From Lonicera japonica (lineage: Eukaryota; Streptophyta; Magnoliopsida; Dipsacales; Caprifoliaceae), in the NCBI GenBank assembly GCA_021464415.1, contig CM038467.1, positions 10,433,411-10,497,410 on the forward strand: a stretch of 64,000 bases of DNA, written 5' to 3'. How positions within the stretch are numbered: position 1 is the first letter of the stretch; each line of letters starts with the position of its first letter. The notes beneath the pieces were generated by a model. It did not search any database. It was given only the letters and a program-made list of their open reading frames with translations, and was not told the DNA's origin. Position numbers and translations under genes: made by a program. Positions 11,810 to 23,381 of this stretch are shown piece by piece.

Positions 11810-12428
11810 TGCGAGCCGCATACGTTACTTTATCTCTTTTTATCTTTTCAATTATTTATTTATTTATTTTTATACAAACAATAGACATAAGCGATTGAAA
11901 GTTTGAGGCAGAGATAATTTGGACCACTGCTCTCATACAATTTACGACAGAACTTTAATCAACAAAACAATTTCTCGCTTTGAATACATTTTTTCTTCAA
12001 TAAGCGAAAACATGAGAAAAGGAAAATTTTGAATCGATAACCTAGGAGCATCTCCTCACTTTTTTGGTACAGTTCAAATATTATAAGCACAAACCTAAAA
12101 ATACAAATTACAAGGGACATACCCCAGGAAGCATCTCCTCACTTTGGTTACACTTCGCCAATTAAAATACCTTACTCTCCAATTCAATGAACTTCAAGCT
12201 TTACAATTGTAATGATAAAATGTCGCGTGTGTATAATAGATTTTGTCGTTACAAATGCAATTCCAAATGCGTAAAATTCACTCGGACGCCATGTATGCAC
12301 TAGCTCAACCTTGAAATTTTGTAAAATTGTTTGAGTCTTAACTAAACTCGTAAAAGTATACGGTACAATTTTTTATAATAATATTATATTTTGTTTAAGC
12401 TCTAATGTTTTCATATATGTAAGTTCCA
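11810..12428. other. Intergenic DNA, no gene seen
   Basis: A short direct repeat, GCATCTCCTCACTTT, occurs near 12047 and 12130. Otherwise no structure was recognised. Confidence 0.5.
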
Positions 12429-12710
12429 TTTGATAGCAACATGAAAAATAAAAAGAAAAATAATTAATTTAGGTGAGAAGATGGAAAATAAGTTGAAGGA
12501 TGTGGTAAGATTAACTCTTTCGTTTTGGTTTTTTTTTTGTTCTTTGGGTGGTGAAGAAATTTTTTTCACAAAACATAAAGAATGATAGAGGACATATACT
12601 TGCAAAAATAAGTATGAGATGGAGAGCATATCACCACATGGTTCAACTTATTTTTTATCTTCTCACCCATATTAATTTTGTTTTATTTCATTTTTTATGT
12701 TACTATCAAA
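12429..12710. repeat. MITE with inverted repeats of about 70 bp
   Basis: The left arm begins TTTGATAGCAACATGAAAAA and runs to GAGAAGATGGAAAATAAG. The right arm is its inverted counterpart, ending TATGTTACTATCAAA. There is no coding content. The target duplication is unclear. A related fragment lies around 3225-3420. Confidence 0.65.
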
Positions 12711-15493
12711 TAAAGGGATAAAATTTTATTACTTTATATTATCATAGCCGCATAGCCTTTTATTCCTTATTTATCTCCACTTCTTCAACTTTATCGTTTT
12801 CTCTGTTGACATTTGTTTTAACCTGTAGGCGTGAAAAACTGAAAATAAGCACGATTCCAATACTTTTAAACAAACTTTCCTTGAATTTTAGTACAAAACT
12901 CCCTTTACAAAAGTTTAAATAATAATATATATATATATATATATAGAAAACTGATTTTTAAAGGTATGTCGGAAAAGAACCCAGGCAGAAGCGTTTAGTT
13001 CCTATATCAGACTTCAATTGACACCAATTAAGGTTGAAGTTATTATTAGGTCTCAGCTCAATATAATTTATTGATTCAAATTTAAATGCTCATTTGTTTA
13101 GAGTCTTCTAGATTTAAAAATTGATATATGTGTTAGCAAGTTTGTCTAATTTTTCGTTTATAATATAATTCAAAAACTACATTTACTCTTCTAAGAATTT
13201 TTGTTTTAAGTAAAAAATATTTTCATGAAAAATAATTTAATGGCATTCAATTCTTTTCTTCAAAAATAAAAATACTAAACAATTACAGTATAAAGCTTGA
13301 GATTTATTATAATTAGAAAGTGATGTGGCATTTGCAATCTAATTAATTGACCAATTCTCCAAGCGAGTGTATACTAACAAATGCGACAGAATGCTTGTGG
13401 AACCAAAGATATAAATTAGAAGTATCTAAGGTCAAAGTTTTAACCAAAACGCAATTAAAAACACCCAAATAAAATTACAAATACAATAAGCGTGCATTTT
13501 TAAAATTGCAGTTTCTTTTCTTTTTTCTTTATTTTTTTGTTAGAAAAATTGCAACTTGGATGTAAAAGGATGATGAGGGTGACATAACAAGGACAATAGC
13601 ACATGATACATGTAGGAAATCGGTAGTATTTGGAGCATGTAATCTTTTGTTAGTACATGATATACTTTTTTTTGTCTTAAATTATTTGTCTTATTTTTTT
13701 AAAAAAAAATGCCTGGAAAAAATGGTTATGTTCTTTTTTTTAAAAAAAATTATACATTTTTATCATTAATTAAGTTGAATTAATTTTAAAAAAAAATATT
13801 ATGAACAAAATAAAAGTATTAATTTAAAATAATAATAATAATAAATACATCAGCTCACATAGGGGTAAAACATCAACAAAATAATTCAACTCACATGATG
13901 TATGTCCCCTCAACCAAACAAACAGTCCATATCTCCGTACTGTACCGTAGCACCTCCTCCTCTTATTTTTTTATTGTCTTAGCTTTGATAGGACTTCACA
14001 ACTTCTTGCTTTTTTTTTGTGTAGGGCTAAAGAATGATACTCCGTATGTTTAACGTAAGCTTATATTTTGTTTTATTAAATTAAGAATGTCTTATTATTA
14101 AATTAAGATTTATTTATTTTTTCTCAAAACATAATGAAGAAGCCAAAACTTCCTGTAACAAGAAAAATTAGGAACTACTATTCAGACACCCCATTTCACT
14201 CTTTCACATTACATCTCTTTATAACATTTTATAAATACACTTATTCTTTTTCTAACACCCTTAACTCTCTATATTTAAATTTAAGATTAATTAATATTAA
14301 TCTAAAAAAAAAAACACTTCATTTTCTTTTTCGTTATCAGTTAAAAAAAATGTTTCAGCATGTCACTCTCCTCAAAGTGATCCGATAAGGGAAGGTGTGG
14401 TTGTGCAATTGGAGAAAGATTTTATGGACTCACACTTATGCTATTGACAAGAAACTCTTAGACCTGTTTGTTAAGAAGAATAAATAAGAGTTATTGTTTG
14501 GCCGATGCACGCACCATACTAAAATAAATTAAATTCCACTATGGATGAAGGTACACATGGTTCCTGTGTGCTTTACTTTGTTTCTTTGGGCCGAGTGGTC
14601 TTCATCATACTCGACTTAAAGAAATTGATTAAAGCACACATCACTCGATCTTAAGGAACTGATTGGGATTGAAAAAATGACCCAAAACTTAACTCGATTC
14701 TTTAGGACCGAGGGACGTGTACTTTACTCGATTCTTTTGGGTCAAATATGATAAACAACACTCGGTTCCTATTAACTAAGTAAAAATTCTTCGTACTCTT
14801 TTTTTGTTTTCTTATTAATTTCTTTTGCGTTTGTTTATATATAATGATTTAAGAATAAAATGAAATGTAAAAAAATAACAAAAATATAAGTATCCTATTT
14901 ATTTTAGAAATGACGATGATTTGGATGGTGCTGGAGAGAGATGATAATTTGGATGAAATGATGATGATGAAGAAGAAAATAGTTTTTAATTAATAGGGTT
15001 AATAATTTGGATTTAAGTGATTTGAAGTTATTAATTATTATTAATCTGAATTTAATTTTTTAATCTTTAATTAAAAATAAAATAATTAACATTATTTAAA
15101 AAAAAATTAAAATATTAAAAATTAAAATAGGCCAAAAATTATTAGCATAGGCCAATGTAATAACATCAGCGCACTCTTACAAAATATAAAAGTAAACTGT
15201 TGTACATTTTCATATATGCCACTTTGGAATTCATTTGGGTCAATTCGATTGACAATTGACTACTACATGCAGACCAAAGATCATTGTTTGTAAACAGTAA
15301 ATATGCAAAACGAAATTAACATTTGGAAATGGACAATTGCACCAATAATGCTTGGGGTAAGTAGATTCATTATTTCATTTTCTTCACAAACAGGAAAAAG
15401 AGAAAAGAGGAAGCAAATGTATTTTTCTTGTGTAATTCTACGTTAAATTTTATTTTATTTTTTGTCTTCTTATAAAAGGTATATATATATAAA
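12711..15493. other. AT-rich intergenic DNA, no gene seen
   Basis: The stretch contains a (TA)n microsatellite at about 12924-12945 and a short (AAT)n run near 13830. Several CTCGATTC-like motifs occur between 14600 and 14770. No gene or RNA signature was recognised. Confidence 0.5.
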
Positions 15494-16146
15494 TAGGGGT
15501 GTTGTCAGAAATCCAAAAACAGAACAAACAAAACGAACCGAACAGAACCAATCTGTTGCGATCCGAAATTTTTTGAACTGAAAAAAAAAACCGAAATTGA
15601 AATCAAAAATCGAAATCGATTGATTCAGGTCGGTTTGAGTTCGGGTTACCCAGAGTAGACCGAATGGGCCGAATCTATTAAAAATTTTTTGCTAACTTAA
15701 TTAAATTACACCATTTGAAATTTAATTACACACAAATATATATACAAAAAAACAATTTATAGAATACTTGAAAAATAAATGGTATCCAGCAGTGCACTAT
15801 ATTAATAGTAATAGGCACCCTTCCCCTCTTGATTGATTTTGGATTGTAAGGTTTATACCCCGTGTGTTATGCCAAGTATGAAATCGGATATGTTTCATTT
15901 TCTTTTAATTACTCTTTTATTTAATTTTATATGGCATCAATTTTATTTTTTAAATATTTTATAATAAGCTTTGGAATATATAAGTTTGTTAAGATTAAGA
16001 CCGAATGAGATCGAACCAGACCGAAATCAAATAATTTAGGAAGGGTTTGGGTTTTATAGGTGCGAAAATCAAAACCGAATTTTGAAGTTTGGGGAAAGTT
16101 TGGGATACCCTAATCTTTTCCCTGACCGAACCCGAAAACACCCCTA
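15494..16146. mobile_element. Non-autonomous hAT-like element (653 bp)
   Basis: The ends are TAGGGGTGTT and, on the other strand, TAGGGGTGTTTTCGGG. The flanks are identical 8-bp sequences, TATATAAA (15486-15493 and 16147-16154). Eight-bp duplications with TAGGGGTG-type ends are characteristic of plant hAT elements. The interior is rich in GAACCGAA/CCGAAAT-like words and has no transposase. Confidence 0.8.
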
Positions 16147-17507
16147 TATATAAACCTAAAAAAAGGCCTCACAAAATGTCATTAATAATCAAGCCGATCT
16201 AGGAACAAGGGTAAATTATGTGTTAAATCCTAAAGTTTGGAATCATTTTTAATGTCTCACTCAAAGTTTCAATTGTTTCAAATTGGACCCTAAAGTACAT
16301 TTATTGATCCAATTGAGACCTTCTGTTCACTTTAGTTTAAAACAATAATCGGTGATTCTATGTGGCGATCCATATGGGATTTGAGGTGGAAATTACGTGG
16401 CTAATATTGCCTAAACTCTTCACGTGGCATTTTCACCTCAATAATAAAAATAAAAAACTTTTAAAGAGGGGTCCATCCCATTCACCCCACCCTCCCTTGT
16501 CTCGCTATGTTCTTCGTTGAATAATAGGAAGATGAGACAAACCAATAAGGCAATCATGTAATAAAGTGTAAACATAAGAAACGCTATTTGTTTTCTTATC
16601 AGTTCCAAAAAATACACCAAGGCAACAATTATATCTTCACGATCTAAAAACAAAAAAGGCTCATTTATCCCATATAAATTTTTAAAATAAAAAGGCTTTA
16701 TCATCAAGTTCGTGGCCCAACGAGCACGTAATTATAATCTAAACTCCAAACCAATGTAGTTAGTTTGTTGTTATAATCCATAACATTCTAGAATAATATA
16801 ACGAAAAACTCTTTTTTAAACCTTATATATCTTTAAATATAGATCAATTTGCTAGCAAAAACAATGATTATGATTATGTAGGGGCTAAACTTCAAAGCGA
16901 TGATTGGATCCATGAAGATGAGACATTGAATAATAAGACACTGAGAGTTTCTGTTGATGGCAAAAAGAAATATGTTGTCCAGCGAAGAGAATTGGGAAGA
17001 AGCTTGACATGGAAGAGTAATTGTAAACACCCCAATTTGTGACTCCCGCAAGAACTTTTATTTTATTACTAAGTTATTTTCCATTTTTAAGTTTAATTTT
17101 TGATTTGGTAGTTTGGCATTTTTTAGGTTTATTTTGCCTTTTCTTACTTTTTTTTTCCACTTTTGACCATCCCACATTGGATGGAAGCCAAAATTGAAGC
17201 TTTGGCTCTCCTTATAAATAAAGGCATAAGGGTTGTTTTTTATGAGAGAGCAAAATGAGGATGTGAAAGATCATGTAAGAGCTTTTAACCATGGAACTGA
17301 TAGCTCTTATTAATAAGATCATCTTATTATATTATTAGAGGTGTTGAGAATTATACTCTCGTTAATTTTTTTAGATTCTTAAAAATAAGAACATTTTCAG
17401 TATTAAGTTTACACCCGAAATGTCAGTCTTTGTCAACGCCGGAGGTCTGTCATTCTCTCGTATTCATATTATCATCGGGAAGGTAATTATCTGACCCTTT
17501 CTTTTAA

Positions 17508-17745
17508 TTAAGTTTATTATATGCATGCTTGTCTTATTTTAAATGCATATTTGTCTTATTTTAATTAAGTTTATTATATGTATACTTGTCTTATTTTAAT
17601 TAAAATTTATTATATGCATATTTTTTTAATTTTAATTAAATCCATTATATGCATAGTTGTTTAAATTTAATTAAGTCTATTATATGCACACTAATTTAAT
17701 TAAGTCTTTATTATGCATATTTGTTTAATTAAAGTCTATATTAAA
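17508..17745 (+). repeat. Degenerate AT-rich tandem repeat inside the LTR
   Basis: Five to six imperfect copies of a unit of roughly 40-50 bp are built from TTAATTAAGTTTATTATATG and GCATACTTGTCTTATTTTAA. The unit is absent from the sister solo LTR, so it expanded within this copy. Confidence 0.6.
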
Positions 17746-18016
17746 TTGTTTATAAAACTTCTATAGAGTTCACATCAAGTTTTGAACTCATCCACACATT
17801 AGAGCATGTTTAAGATGAGTTTGCAGCACAACAAATAAACCTACTTGAATGGGTTTATCGCATGTCAATCCCTCTCCAGCACTATAAATAGCCAATACCC
17901 TCATTGGTTCAAAGACTCGATTTTGACACTAAAAATCCTTATTCTCTCTCATATATACAATCTTTAAGCCTTCTTCGGAAGCACAATTAATAACATTTAT
18001 TTTTGCAAGAGTTTCG

Positions 18017-19757
18017 TGTAGGTCGGAAAATACCCTAGAGGGGGGTGAATAGGGTTTTTAAAACTTAATCGGATTTTTAAAAATGATTTAAAAATATTTG
18101 ATGTCTATATTTATCAAGCAATCAAGAACAAAGTTAATTTCCAAACACAATGAATAAATAGCACAATATAATAGAGGAAGAGATAGAAAGATTGAACCGA
18201 TCGAAGTCGAAGATTTTTTGTTTACACGGTTCGGCTTGTTCCCCTACTCCGCGCTCCGTTAGTTCCCCGAGAATTTTTACTATAACCGATCTCCTTCCGG
18301 GTGAAGATCAAATCTCTACAAGTGTATTCTTCTCACACACTCTTACAAGTATTGAAACACCCTCAATACTCTTACAAGAAATCCTTCTTGCTAATCTATG
18401 AGATACACCTCTCACAATTATAATTCAAATGAGTTTTGGTGACAAACACCAATGTACAATATCTCTCTTGTATATGACAAAATACAAATGAAGCTCACAC
18501 TAAGAGATACTAAAATTGATCAAAGTATATAGCTCAAAAATGAAAGATTGATCAAAATGTGTTCTTGAATCTTTGTATATTTGAATATATGAATAATAGA
18601 GTATTAGAATGATTCAAGGTGTGTTAAAACATGTTTAGGACCTCATATTTATAGCTTGCAAAACCATATGGCCGTTGATGATGATTAAGAAAGGTTTTGG
18701 CTCCAAGGTATACATTTTCAAATTTTCCAACAGCTAGTTTTGACAAAAAAATCAAATTTGTTTTGTTAATTTCTCCCAATTTGATCGTTGGATCATGCTC
18801 AAATTTTAGTCCAAATTGACAGGAGATATTGTCTAACTATTGTAAAAATTTCAAAATGATCGGAGTTCGGGAAGGCCTCCATCTTACCGTTAGATCAAAA
18901 CTGGGCAAAAATTGAGCGAATTTTAAATGTAAAAAAAAAATATAAATTTTTGCAATTTAACAATTTAGTTCCAAATAAGATTCTAATGATTTTTGAACCT
19001 CAAAGATATGTTTATAAGATACCTATTTTTATTATAGCTTAAAATATGATCATTTAAAATTAATATGAATTTATTTTGAAACTCGATTTTTGTAAAATGA
19101 TGTTTTTCAAATAAATTCAATTTCAAGCTAGTTTGAATCAATCTTTAAAAGATGCAAGAATATGTTTGAGCTATAGGGATTTGATCAATAAAGTATCTTT
19201 ACATAAAATCTAAGCACTCACTCAATTTAATGATAATTCGAGTCTTCGTGATGCTTGATTGTCTTGTGCGTATCTTCATTTGATTGATGATCTTGATTCT
19301 TTCTTGGTATTGCTTCTTTGTGAAGCACATGGAGATCATTTGAGTTCATTTCTTGTCAGTGAAAACATTTATGGAGCTTTGTGTGAGAGTTTGACTATAT
19401 CGGTTTGACGTCACACTTGGTTGGAAAAGATATCGGCTAATGGCTATCATCATTGGAATAACCGAGTTAAATAACACTATATTAACTTATTGTAATTATC
19501 AAAATAAGATTAGTTGACTTTAAGGTCAACATTTCGGATCTAATCTTGGTACCCGAAATGCAACATTCTAGAGTTAGACCGCTGAAAATATTTTGAAGAG
19601 AAAAAGAAGATACACACCGGAGGTTTCTCTGTCATACTTTATTTATCTTTTATCTATATTATATCAATGGGGAGATAATCACCTCAATTTATGTAAATAA
19701 AACTATATTAACTTATTGTAATTATCAAAATAAGATTAGTTGACTTTAAGGTCAACA
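18017..19757 (-). repeat. 3' LTR of the copia element, with a 153-bp foreign insert
   Basis: The core LTR occupies 18017-19531 and matches the 5' LTR (26133-27643) end to end. It is followed by 19532-19684, which matches 27644-27796, the host DNA outside the 5' LTR. Then comes a 66-bp second copy of the LTR terminus (19692-19757) that abuts the polypurine tract. The true LTR start on the minus strand is TGTTGACC at 19757. Confidence 0.9.
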
Positions 19758-19771
19758 ATCTCCCCCTTTTT
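19758..19771 (-). promoter_or_regulatory. Polypurine tract of the copia element
   Basis: On the minus strand AAAAAGGGGGAGAT abuts the TGTTGACC start of the 3' LTR. It is the expected primer for plus-strand DNA synthesis. Confidence 0.85.
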
Positions 19772-20279
19772 GATGATGACAATAAATTAATATGTGTTTA
19801 CAATAACAAGCATAAATAGCATATAAATGTAAATAAATAATATGCTCCCCCTCAATTTATGCAAAGATGACAATTAAAAAGTTTTGCAAATATTTGAGAT
19901 AGTTTGAAAAAAAATATATATATATATATATATTATAAATAAACCTTTTAAAAGTGTGAATATAAAAAAGCATTTAAAATCTTTCCACAACATTTAAAGT
20001 CAGTATAAAAAATCTTACCACAGCAAAAAATCTTACCGTAAAAATAAATAAATTCTTACCGCACACATTTTCTCCCCCTATGTAAACATCAAAAAGGGAT
20101 CTAAACTGTGCGAGGGCGGTGGATTCCAAATGCACGCAGGGGGCGCTGTATTTTTGACTTTTTAGGATGACAGCTTTTTGTTTTCGAGAGTCCTTTAATG
20201 CTATATGCATCTTGTCCCATATTTCTTGTTATCTCCCTCGAGATCCATTTTCTTCTTATAACTTTTATATGAGGTACCC

Positions 20280-21050
20280 ATGAGTAAGAGAAAGCAAATC
20301 ACAAATATGTCGAATACATTCCGTTGTACAGGTTCGTCTTGTGCTGCTTGCACTTATAGACGTAAGAAATGTCAGCCATGGTGTGAATATGCACAAATTT
20401 TTATGGATGTGATTAGTCGTCAAGATTATCGTACAATTTTCACCGTTTTTGGGGTAAATAGTATTGAAAATATTTTACAAAATATTCCTGAACATCAATA
20501 TTTTGAGACTCTCAATTCATTTCTTTTTGAAGCTAAGGCGAGAGTCGAGAATCCCAGTAAAGGCTGTACTGCGCTCATTGTTTTTCTTGAATATAAGGTA
20601 CAAGAGTTACAATCACAAGTGACAGCGTCAGAGGCTTTGCAATCACGAGTGACAACATTAAAGGCTTGATTAGGAGAGTCTTTTAGCGCTAACCAATGCT
20701 TTTCTTTTGCTCCTCCTAGAAGTTCTACAGGGCCCCTATCGTTAGCAGAAAATGTTGCACCTGAAATTCTTCCGACTACCGGGAATCTTTCAGACCATAG
20801 TGCTTTTCTAACTAATGTGGGTTTGCCGGCATATCCGACTCTATCAGATTACCAAGCTGCTTTGGAAGGCCATTCATCGCAATTTTCTCAAAGTGGTATT
20901 GTTGCAGAGGTTGCCGAGCCAATGAGTCCTGATTGGACAGCTCTATTAGATATGGAGCATAATTTTGTTGATTATTCTTCTTCTAGTTTCGATGCTATTT
21001 TGAATTTTGATGCTGATGATCTTCAGATTCTTTTCCCTTCTTTTCTTTGA
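20280..21050 (+). pseudogene. LOB-domain (LBD) transcription-factor frame carried inside the copia element
   Basis: One frame runs from the ATG at 20280 to the stop at 21050 (256 codons), with a single internal TGA at 20667-20669. Near residues 18-36 it has the LOB zinc-finger-like block C-x2-C-x6-C-x3-C (CAACTYRRKKCQPWC). A GAS-like block with VFGVNS follows, then FEAKARVENPSKGC. A coiled-coil-like tail has EYKVQELQSQV. These match the order of LBD proteins, which are plant DNA-binding regulators, though DPVYGC has become NPSKGC. The C terminus after the stop is acidic and aromatic (FDADDLQILFPSFL), resembling an activation region. No intron is visible. It lies convergent to pol, between the pol stop (21225) and the polypurine tract. 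The TGA could come from CGA by CpG decay. Domain assignment is confident; function is unknown. The intact first part could still be expressed as a 129-residue LOB protein. Confidence 0.8.
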
Positions 21051-21224
21051 ATAACAGATAATGATTTTTATACTGCAAAATTATTGTTAGTTTATAATAA
21101 CATGCAAAATGAATACAAATAATATTCAACACAAAAATTGTGAAAAATTTAGTACAATTAATATAAATGATGTGTGCTCAATGATAAGCACTTTTGATCC
21201 TTGTTATGAACTTTTTGGAATAAA

Positions 21225-23381
21225 CTAGATATCACAAGCTCTAGTCATACGGAGTTCACGTCGAATAGTACAAAAACGATCATCCGAAAGTGGTTTAGTG
21301 AATATATCCGCAAATTGCGATTCGGTGCCAACGAATTCAATATCAACATCACCTTTTTGCACATGATCATGAATAAAATGATATTTTATCTCAATGTGCT
21401 TAGTACGTGAGTGTTGTATGGGGTTCTTGGTCAAGCTAATAGCACTTGTGTTGTCACATTTTATAGGAATGTGGCTAAGACTAATTCCAAAGTCCTCTAG
21501 TTGTTGTTTAATGTATAAAGTTTGTGCACAACAACTTTCGGCCGCCACATATTCGGCTTCGGCCGTTGAAAGGGCCACCGAATTTTGTTTCTTGCTTGAC
21601 CAAGATACTAGTGCGTGTCCTAGGAAATGACAAGTGCCACTAGTGCTTTTCCTATCGATTTTGCAACCGGAAAAATCCGCATCGGAATAACTAATTAAGT
21701 CAAATGAGTTCTCTCTTGGGTACCACAAACCCAATGAACTAATACCTGAAAGATAACGAAATATTCGTTTTACGACAAGTAAATGTGACTCTTTAGGATC
21801 CGCTTGGAATCGTGCACAAAGACATACACTAAACATAATATCCGGCCTAAAGGCCGTCAAATACAATAAACTACCTATCATACCTTGATATTTCTTGATG
21901 TCTACATTTTTACTTATCTCGTCTTTGTCAAGCTTTAATGTTGAACTCATGGGAGTGCTCATGAATTTTGCGCCTTCCATGTCGAATTTCTTCAACAGCT
22001 CCTTCACGTACTTCTCTTGATTGATGAAAATGCCTTCTTTGTATTGCTGCACTTGTAAACCAATGAAGTAGTTCATCTCTCCCATCATGCTCATTTCGAA
22101 TTCTTTTTGCATACATGAGGAAAAATCCTTGCAAAGATTTTCGTTAGTAGAACCGAATATAATATCATCAACATAGATTTGTACAAGTAGCATGTCATTG
22201 TCATGATTTTTGATAAATAAGGTAGTATCAATTTTACCTCTAACAAACTCATTGTTAATCAAAAATGAACTTAATCTATCATACCATGCTCTAGGTGCTT
22301 GTTTTAAACCATACAAAGCTTTAGATAATTTAAATACATAATCCGGATAAATATGATTTTCAAAACCGGGAGGTTGTTTCACATAAACTTCTTCTTCAAT
22401 AAAACCATTTAAGAAAGCACTTTTTACATCCATTTGATACAATTTAAAATTCTTAAAGCATGAGTAAGCAAGTAGCATGCGAATGGCTTCTAAACGTGCA
22501 ACGGGTGTATATGTTTTCTTATAATCAATGACATCCTCTTGATTATATCCTTGGGCAACAAGTCTAGCTTTATTTCTAACAATTATAGCACTTTCATCCT
22601 TCTTATTACGAAAAACCCATTTAGTACCAATAATGGTATGATCATTAGGTTTAAGAACAAGTGTCCACACTTTGTTTCTCTCAAATTGATTGAGTTCTTC
22701 TTGCATAGCCATCATCCAAGATTCATCTTGTTCGGTTTCATTTATGTTTTTGGGCTCATATTGAGAAACAAATGCCACATTATTGTATACATTTCTTAAG
22801 AATGATCTAGTCATAACCCTACTAGATGGCTCTCCAAGAATTTGATCAATGGGGTGGTTGGACACAAATTTCCAACTCCTAGGCAAATCATTCAAATTTT
22901 GCTCGGTTGTATTTTCTAACTCCTTAAGAGGAACTTGAGCACTCGAAGTTTCTTCCTTAGATGTATCATAAATTTGAATATCCAAAACCTTTTGGATAAT
23001 TTCAACATCGTCATCGGAACGTATTATGGGCGAGAAATGATTTGTCTCATCAAATACAACATGCATAGATTCTTGTACTACTAAACTTTTCTTGTTATAA
23101 ACTCTATATACTTTACTATTAGTGGCATACCCAAGAAAAATTCCTTCATCGGATTTAGCATCAAATTTTTCTAAGTGATCACGATAATTCAAAATAAAAC
23201 ATTTGCAATCAAAAACTTTAAAATATGCAATATTTGGTTTCTTGTCATTCCATAATTCATAAGGTGTCTTATCTAACTTTTTACGAAAGATAGTGCGATT
23301 AATCACATAGCATGCGGTGTTAACAGCTTTCGCCCATAAATACTCCGGTAAAGAATGTTCATTAAGCATAATCCTAGACAT
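21225..23381 (-). CDS. Copia pol: integrase C-terminus, reverse transcriptase, RNase H
   Basis: An open frame of 718 codons starts just after a stop that cuts it from the integrase core. It contains the integrase C-terminal segment, followed by the RT with KWVFRNKKDE, the ARLVAQGYNQE block, MDVKSAFLNG and the catalytic YVDD box (in VQIYVDDIIFGS). RNase H follows with SDADFSGCKIDRKSTSG and STAEAEYVAAES. All RT and RNase H signature residues I can check are present, in contrast to the broken upstream part. As a separate protein it lacks a translation start of its own. It is normally cut from a Gag-Pol polyprotein. Confidence 0.95.
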   Translation of the reverse strand: MSRIMLNEHSLPEYLWAKAVNTACYVINRTIFRKKLDKTPYELWNDKKPNIAYFKVFDCKCFILNYRDHLEKFDAKSDEGIFLGYATNSKVYRVYNKKSLVVQESMHVVFDETNHFSPIIRSDDDVEIIQKVLDIQIYDTSKEETSSAQVPLKELENTTEQNLNDLPRSWKFVSNHPIDQILGEPSSRVMTRSFLRNVYNNVAFVSQYEPKNINETEQDESWMMAMQEELNQFERNKVWTLVLKPNDHTIIGTKWVFRNKKDESAIIVRNKARLVAQGYNQEDVIDYKKTYTPVARLEAIRMLLAYSCFKNFKLYQMDVKSAFLNGFIEEEVYVKQPPGFENHIYPDYVFKLSKALYGLKQAPRAWYDRLSSFLINNEFVRGKIDTTLFIKNHDNDMLLVQIYVDDIIFGSTNENLCKDFSSCMQKEFEMSMMGEMNYFIGLQVQQYKEGIFINQEKYVKELLKKFDMEGAKFMSTPMSSTLKLDKDEISKNVDIKKYQGMIGSLLYLTAFRPDIMFSVCLCARFQADPKESHLLVVKRIFRYLSGISSLGLWYPRENSFDLISYSDADFSGCKIDRKSTSGTCHFLGHALVSWSSKKQNSVALSTAEAEYVAAESCCAQTLYIKQQLEDFGISLSHIPIKCDNTSAISLTKNPIQHSRTKHIEIKYHFIHDHVQKGDVDIEFVGTESQFADIFTKPLSDDRFCTIRRELRMTRACDI

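Noticed and set aside
18192..18401. 69-codon frame, also present at 26307-26516
   Set aside because: It lies in both copia LTRs and differs only as the LTRs do; it is not a gene.
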